From Spirochaetota bacterium (GTDB lineage: Bacteria > Spirochaetota > Spirochaetia > Treponematales > UBA12059), in contig JAKQNL010000367.1 of assembly GCA_029565815.1 (NCBI GenBank), forward strand, positions 1 through 6,860: DNA of 6,860 nucleotides. The letters run 5' to 3'. The translations under genes and the position numbers were made by a program. Below, in pieces: positions 5,219 to 6,860 of the stretch. The notes under the pieces were generated by a model that was given only the letters and a program-made list of their open reading frames with translations, was not told the DNA's origin and did no database searches. The number at the start of each line of letters is the position of its first letter. Position 1 is the stretch's first letter.

Positions 5219-6003
5219 CGCGCGGCTTTGTGCTCTGGAGCCAGAGCATGAAAAAACACGGCAGCCGCCTGAGACACATTGAGGCTCTCCACCTCGCCAG
5301 CGCCGCGTATGGACACCAGTTGACTGCAGTTTTGTCGGGTATCCTGCGACAGGCCGCTTTCTTCGTTGCCCAAAAACAGGGCTATAGCCCGGCGCGCGCC
5401 TTCCGCCTGGCCCTGTAGCGACCATGACGAGCACAAGGCATCCAAATCCATGCTCGCGCGGTGGTCAGCCCCAAGCGCGAGGATTGCCTTGCCACATCGG
5501 CGCGCAAAGGCAGCCGCCCCCGGATAAGCGTATACCGCGATGCGTTCAAGCGCGCCACGGGCCACTCGATAGGCGGCCGTACTTAAGCGAGCGGCTCCAT
5601 CCTCATCCGGCAGCACCAAGGCATGCCAGCCAAAAAACGCAGCGCTTCGGGCTATAGAACCCAGGTTGTGATCGTCCCCAACCCGGTCCAGTACGACGAT
5701 ACGCGAGCCATCTTGCGCCCACCGGGCAAACACGGCGTCGCTTATAGCAAGCGGAATCCTGGCAGTGACCATGGCAACCACGCCCTGGTGGTGCACCGTG
5801 CCGGACAGCTTTTCCAGTTCCAGCGCTTCAACGAGCCGGTACGCTCGCTTGCGCCTAGCCATGGCGGAACACAAATCGCCAAACTCTTTTGCCCGATCGG
5901 CGGTGAAAAAAAGCCTTTGTATGCTGTCCGGACGAGCATCGGCGGCAGCCTTTACCGTTTCAAGCCCGCACAGCGCAAGCTCGCCCCGTTGGGTGTTCTT
6001 CAT
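5215..6003 (-). CDS. TrmH/SpoU-family RNA 2'-O-methyltransferase (262 aa)
   Basis: A SPOUT-class methyltransferase that uses S-adenosylmethionine to methylate ribose 2'-OH groups in rRNA or tRNA. An N-terminal substrate-binding region is visible (LCGLETVKAA at 11-20, HHQGVVA at 71-77). The three SpoU motifs are complete: motif 1 VLDRVGDDHNLGSIARSAAFFG at 104-125 with Asn113 and Arg119; motif 2 ALFLGNEESGL at 208-218 with Glu214; and motif 3 SIRGAGEVESLNVSQAAA at 231-248. Length is normal for the RlmB/TrmH group, but the exact nucleotide target cannot be told. The ATG at 6003 is the first in the frame and has no strong SD. It lies 38 bases after the PIN toxin gene and on the same strand, so it may be read from the toxin-antitoxin promoter. 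Its stop overlaps the next PIN gene. Confidence 0.92.
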   Translation of the reverse strand: MKNTQRGELALCGLETVKAAADARPDSIQRLFFTADRAKEFGDLCSAMARRKRAYRLVEALELEKLSGTVHHQGVVAMVTARIPLAISDAVFARWAQDGSRIVVLDRVGDDHNLGSIARSAAFFGWHALVLPDEDGAARLSTAAYRVARGALERIAVYAYPGAAAFARRCGKAILALGADHRASMDLDALCSSWSLQGQAEGARRAIALFLGNEESGLSQDTRQNCSQLVSIRGAGEVESLNVSQAAAVFFHALAPEHKAAR

Positions 6004-6041
6004 GCCAAAAGCCTAGACTGAAGTACGCTGATGGGCAAGGG

Positions 6042-6461
6042 CTAGGCGTATGAAGCCAAAAATTCAGCTGGCGTGCAGACAATGATCGAACTTGCCGAAG
6101 CATAGTCTTTTACGTTCCTCGTAAGCAGGGTAGAAATTCCAGAATTGATGGAGCAGTAATATTGTATTGCATCCTCAAAATCGTTGAAATCCGATGCTAA
6201 AGCACAATCAATATCATGTTCAGAGATATTGAGCACAGCGACGAGTTTGCGTAGCTTCATAAGGACGTTTCGAGCTTGGACACCACCAAGACTTTTTCTC
6301 AAAATGTAATGTACATTTGCAAAAACTAGTGGGCTTGTATGAAGTTGCAACGCACCATTTTCTGTGGCAGTAAACAAACGTGCTGCATCAGAAAAAAACG
6401 GCGCCCTTTTTGCCAAAAGATCGAGGATTACATCCGAATCGACGAACGCAGACTTATTCAT
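6042..6461 (-). CDS. PIN-domain toxin, VapC-like, of a type II toxin-antitoxin pair (139 aa)
   Basis: A likely ribonuclease toxin that acts in the cytoplasm and is held inactive by the antitoxin encoded just upstream. Acidic PIN residues are visible: Asp8 and Asp10 in FVDSDVILDLL, the cluster DFNDFEDAIQYY at 91-102 (Asp94, Glu96, Asp97), and the late TRNVKDY at 114-120 with Asp119. The C-terminus, VCTPAEFL, is typical of this PIN subfamily. The start codon overlaps the antitoxin stop by 8 bases (antitoxin TAA at 6456-6454), the usual arrangement for coupled toxin-antitoxin genes. It belongs to a different PIN subfamily from the gene at 4808-5218. The RNA target is unknown. Confidence 0.88.
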   Translation of the reverse strand: MNKSAFVDSDVILDLLAKRAPFFSDAARLFTATENGALQLHTSPLVFANVHYILRKSLGGVQARNVLMKLRKLVAVLNISEHDIDCALASDFNDFEDAIQYYCSINSGISTLLTRNVKDYASASSIIVCTPAEFLASYA

Positions 6462-6693
6462 ATTTTTTCTCTAGATACGAGCGATAATCAAGATCAGACA
6501 GCTGTTCGGCCGTCAGTATCCCGCTCAGCTCGCGAACTATCGGAGAGAGTACTACAGTATCATCTATATCTTCCGGAAGTTGGCGAAAAAACTGCTCTAC
6601 CATACTGGACAAACTCCTGTTGCGCTCGGCAGCTATTTTTTTTGCCCTTTTTATAACTCTGGTATCGAGTTTTAATGTTAACTTGCTTTCCAT
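6454..6693 (-). CDS. Ribbon-helix-helix antitoxin, DUF6364-like (79 aa)
   Basis: The antitoxin partner of the PIN toxin. The N-terminus KLTLKLDTRVIKRAKKIA (residues 4-21) followed by RNRSLSSMVEQFFRQL (24-39) is a ribbon-helix-helix DNA-binding domain of the kind that represses its own operon. The C-terminal part has LSPIVRELSGIL (about 48-59) and ends YLEKKYE; this pattern, resembling DUF6364 antitoxins, would wrap the toxin. The start at 6693 was chosen because GGAGG (6704-6700) lies 6 bases upstream and the RHH strand begins there; an in-frame ATG at 6744 would run through the promoter. Two ATACGTAT palindromes lie immediately upstream as probable operators. The region is visibly richer in A/T than its neighbours, in keeping with transfer. 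Confidence 0.88.
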   Translation of the reverse strand: MESKLTLKLDTRVIKRAKKIAAERNRSLSSMVEQFFRQLPEDIDDTVVLSPIVRELSGILTAEQLSDLDYRSYLEKKYE

Positions 6694-6704
6694 ACGCTGC
6701 CTCC

Positions 6705-6736
6705 ATACGTATATAGTAACATCCTGTATACGTATA
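6705..6736. promoter_or_regulatory. Paired ATACGTAT palindromes, probable antitoxin operator
   Basis: The 8-bp palindrome ATACGTAT occurs at 6705-6712 and 6728-6735, centres 23 bases apart, about two helical turns. The outer stretches ATACGTATA (6705-6713) and TATACGTAT (6727-6735) are also a perfect 9-bp inverted repeat. One copy sits in the promoter spacer next to the -35, the other just downstream of the -10. Paired palindromes over the promoter are the usual binding site of ribbon-helix-helix antitoxins. Confidence 0.65.
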
Positions 6737-6741
6737 ATCAA
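6713..6741 (-). promoter_or_regulatory. Candidate promoter of the toxin-antitoxin operon
   Basis: On the minus strand TTGATT (6741-6736) and TACTAT (6718-6713) are 17 bases apart, and a TG lies one base before the -10 as in extended -10 promoters. Transcription would start near 6706, directly before the GGAGG site. The hexamers and spacing are the same as for the ATPase gene promoter at 1931-1959. Confidence 0.55.
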
Positions 6742-6753
6742 CAAGCTTAGCCT

Positions 6754-6775
6754 TAGTGTTACGAAGCTTTGGGAT
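6754..6775 (-). repeat. Partial copy C of the 29-bp repeat, upstream of the antitoxin
   Basis: Read on the minus strand, 22 bases match copies A and B exactly (core TCCCAAAGCTTCGTAACACT); the first three and last four bases of the 29 are not conserved. It lies 12 bases upstream of the candidate -35 box, in the same orientation relative to the gene as copy A relative to the ATPase. Copies elsewhere in the genome are likely but cannot be seen here. Confidence 0.75.
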
Positions 6776-6802
6776 GGATTCTCTAAGAGCTATGAGCACA
6801 GC

Positions 6803-6859
6803 CTACTTAGCTATGGCTGACTCGTTTGCGTACAGAAAAACATTCATAATTACATCTAC
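6803..6859 (-). CDS. Possible C-terminal 18 codons of a gene entering from the right edge
   Basis: The minus-strand frame is open from the edge to TAG at 6805-6803 and ends ...YANESAIAK. If real, repeat copy C lies 27 bases after its stop, as copies A and B lie just after stops of upstream genes. The stretch is far too short to recognise a family and could be non-coding. Between 6776 and 6802 nothing else is recognisable. Confidence 0.15.
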   Translation of the reverse strand, partial: VDVIMNVFLYANESAIAK

Positions 6860-6860
6860 A

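Noticed and set aside
5219..5434. N-terminal extension of the second PIN gene to the ATG at 5434
   Set aside because: The extra 72 residues are a low-complexity shadow of the methyltransferase frame, whereas the ATG at 5218 starts the PIN motif and makes an ATGA overlap.
6011..6047. GCCTAG/CTAGGC inverted repeat between toxin and methyltransferase genes
   Set aside because: Only 6-bp arms with a 25-base loop and no T-run; this could be chance, so no terminator was called.
6776..6860. tRNA or small RNA at the right edge
   Set aside because: No cloverleaf arms or T-loop were found; the AGCTATG repeats there are short and imperfect.

Overview
The window reads as bacterial chromosome of moderate GC, densely coded, with several 4-8 bp start/stop overlaps. 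The taxon cannot be fixed from the sequence. A spirochaete such as a Treponema relative would fit a lipoprotein TlpA plus CcdA pair and an atypical ClpP, but this is a weak inference.

Layout, left to right. (1) Minus strand: clpP followed by purC, cut by the left edge; the two genes overlap by ATGA. (2) Plus strand, divergent from clpP across an AT-rich intergenic region: a TlpA/ResA-like thioredoxin lipoprotein (WCPPC), then an AAA_14/DUF4143 ATPase gene, then a second TlpA-like protein (WCGPC) overlapping ccdA by GTGA. The two TlpA proteins are clear paralogs and, with CcdA, make an extracytoplasmic thiol-reducing pathway: CcdA carries electrons across the membrane and the TlpA proteins pass them to targets. 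The ATPase gene has no evident link to this pathway and sits between identical 29-bp direct repeats (1837-1865 and 3147-3175), as an inserted cassette would. (3) Minus strand, convergent with ccdA: a type II toxin-antitoxin pair (ribbon-helix-helix antitoxin and PIN toxin), then a TrmH/SpoU-family RNA methyltransferase, then a second PIN-domain protein joined to the methyltransferase by an ATGA overlap.

The most interesting point is structure that links the ATPase and the toxin-antitoxin pair. A 22-bp core of the 29-bp repeat recurs just upstream of the antitoxin, in the same orientation relative to the gene as the copy upstream of the ATPase. Both genes also carry the same candidate promoter, TTGATT-N17-TACTAT, overlapped by strong dyads: an 18-bp-arm hairpin for the ATPase and two ATACGTAT palindromes for the antitoxin. 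The ATPase promoter sits so close to its ATG that the mRNA should be leaderless. A reasonable reading is that a short dispersed repeat marks the boundaries or entry points of small self-regulated accessory modules. This is an inference from three repeat copies; no recombinase or integron integrase is visible here.

No rRNA, tRNA, CRISPR array or recognisable insertion-sequence transposase was seen, and no gap without a gene exceeds about 170 bases.
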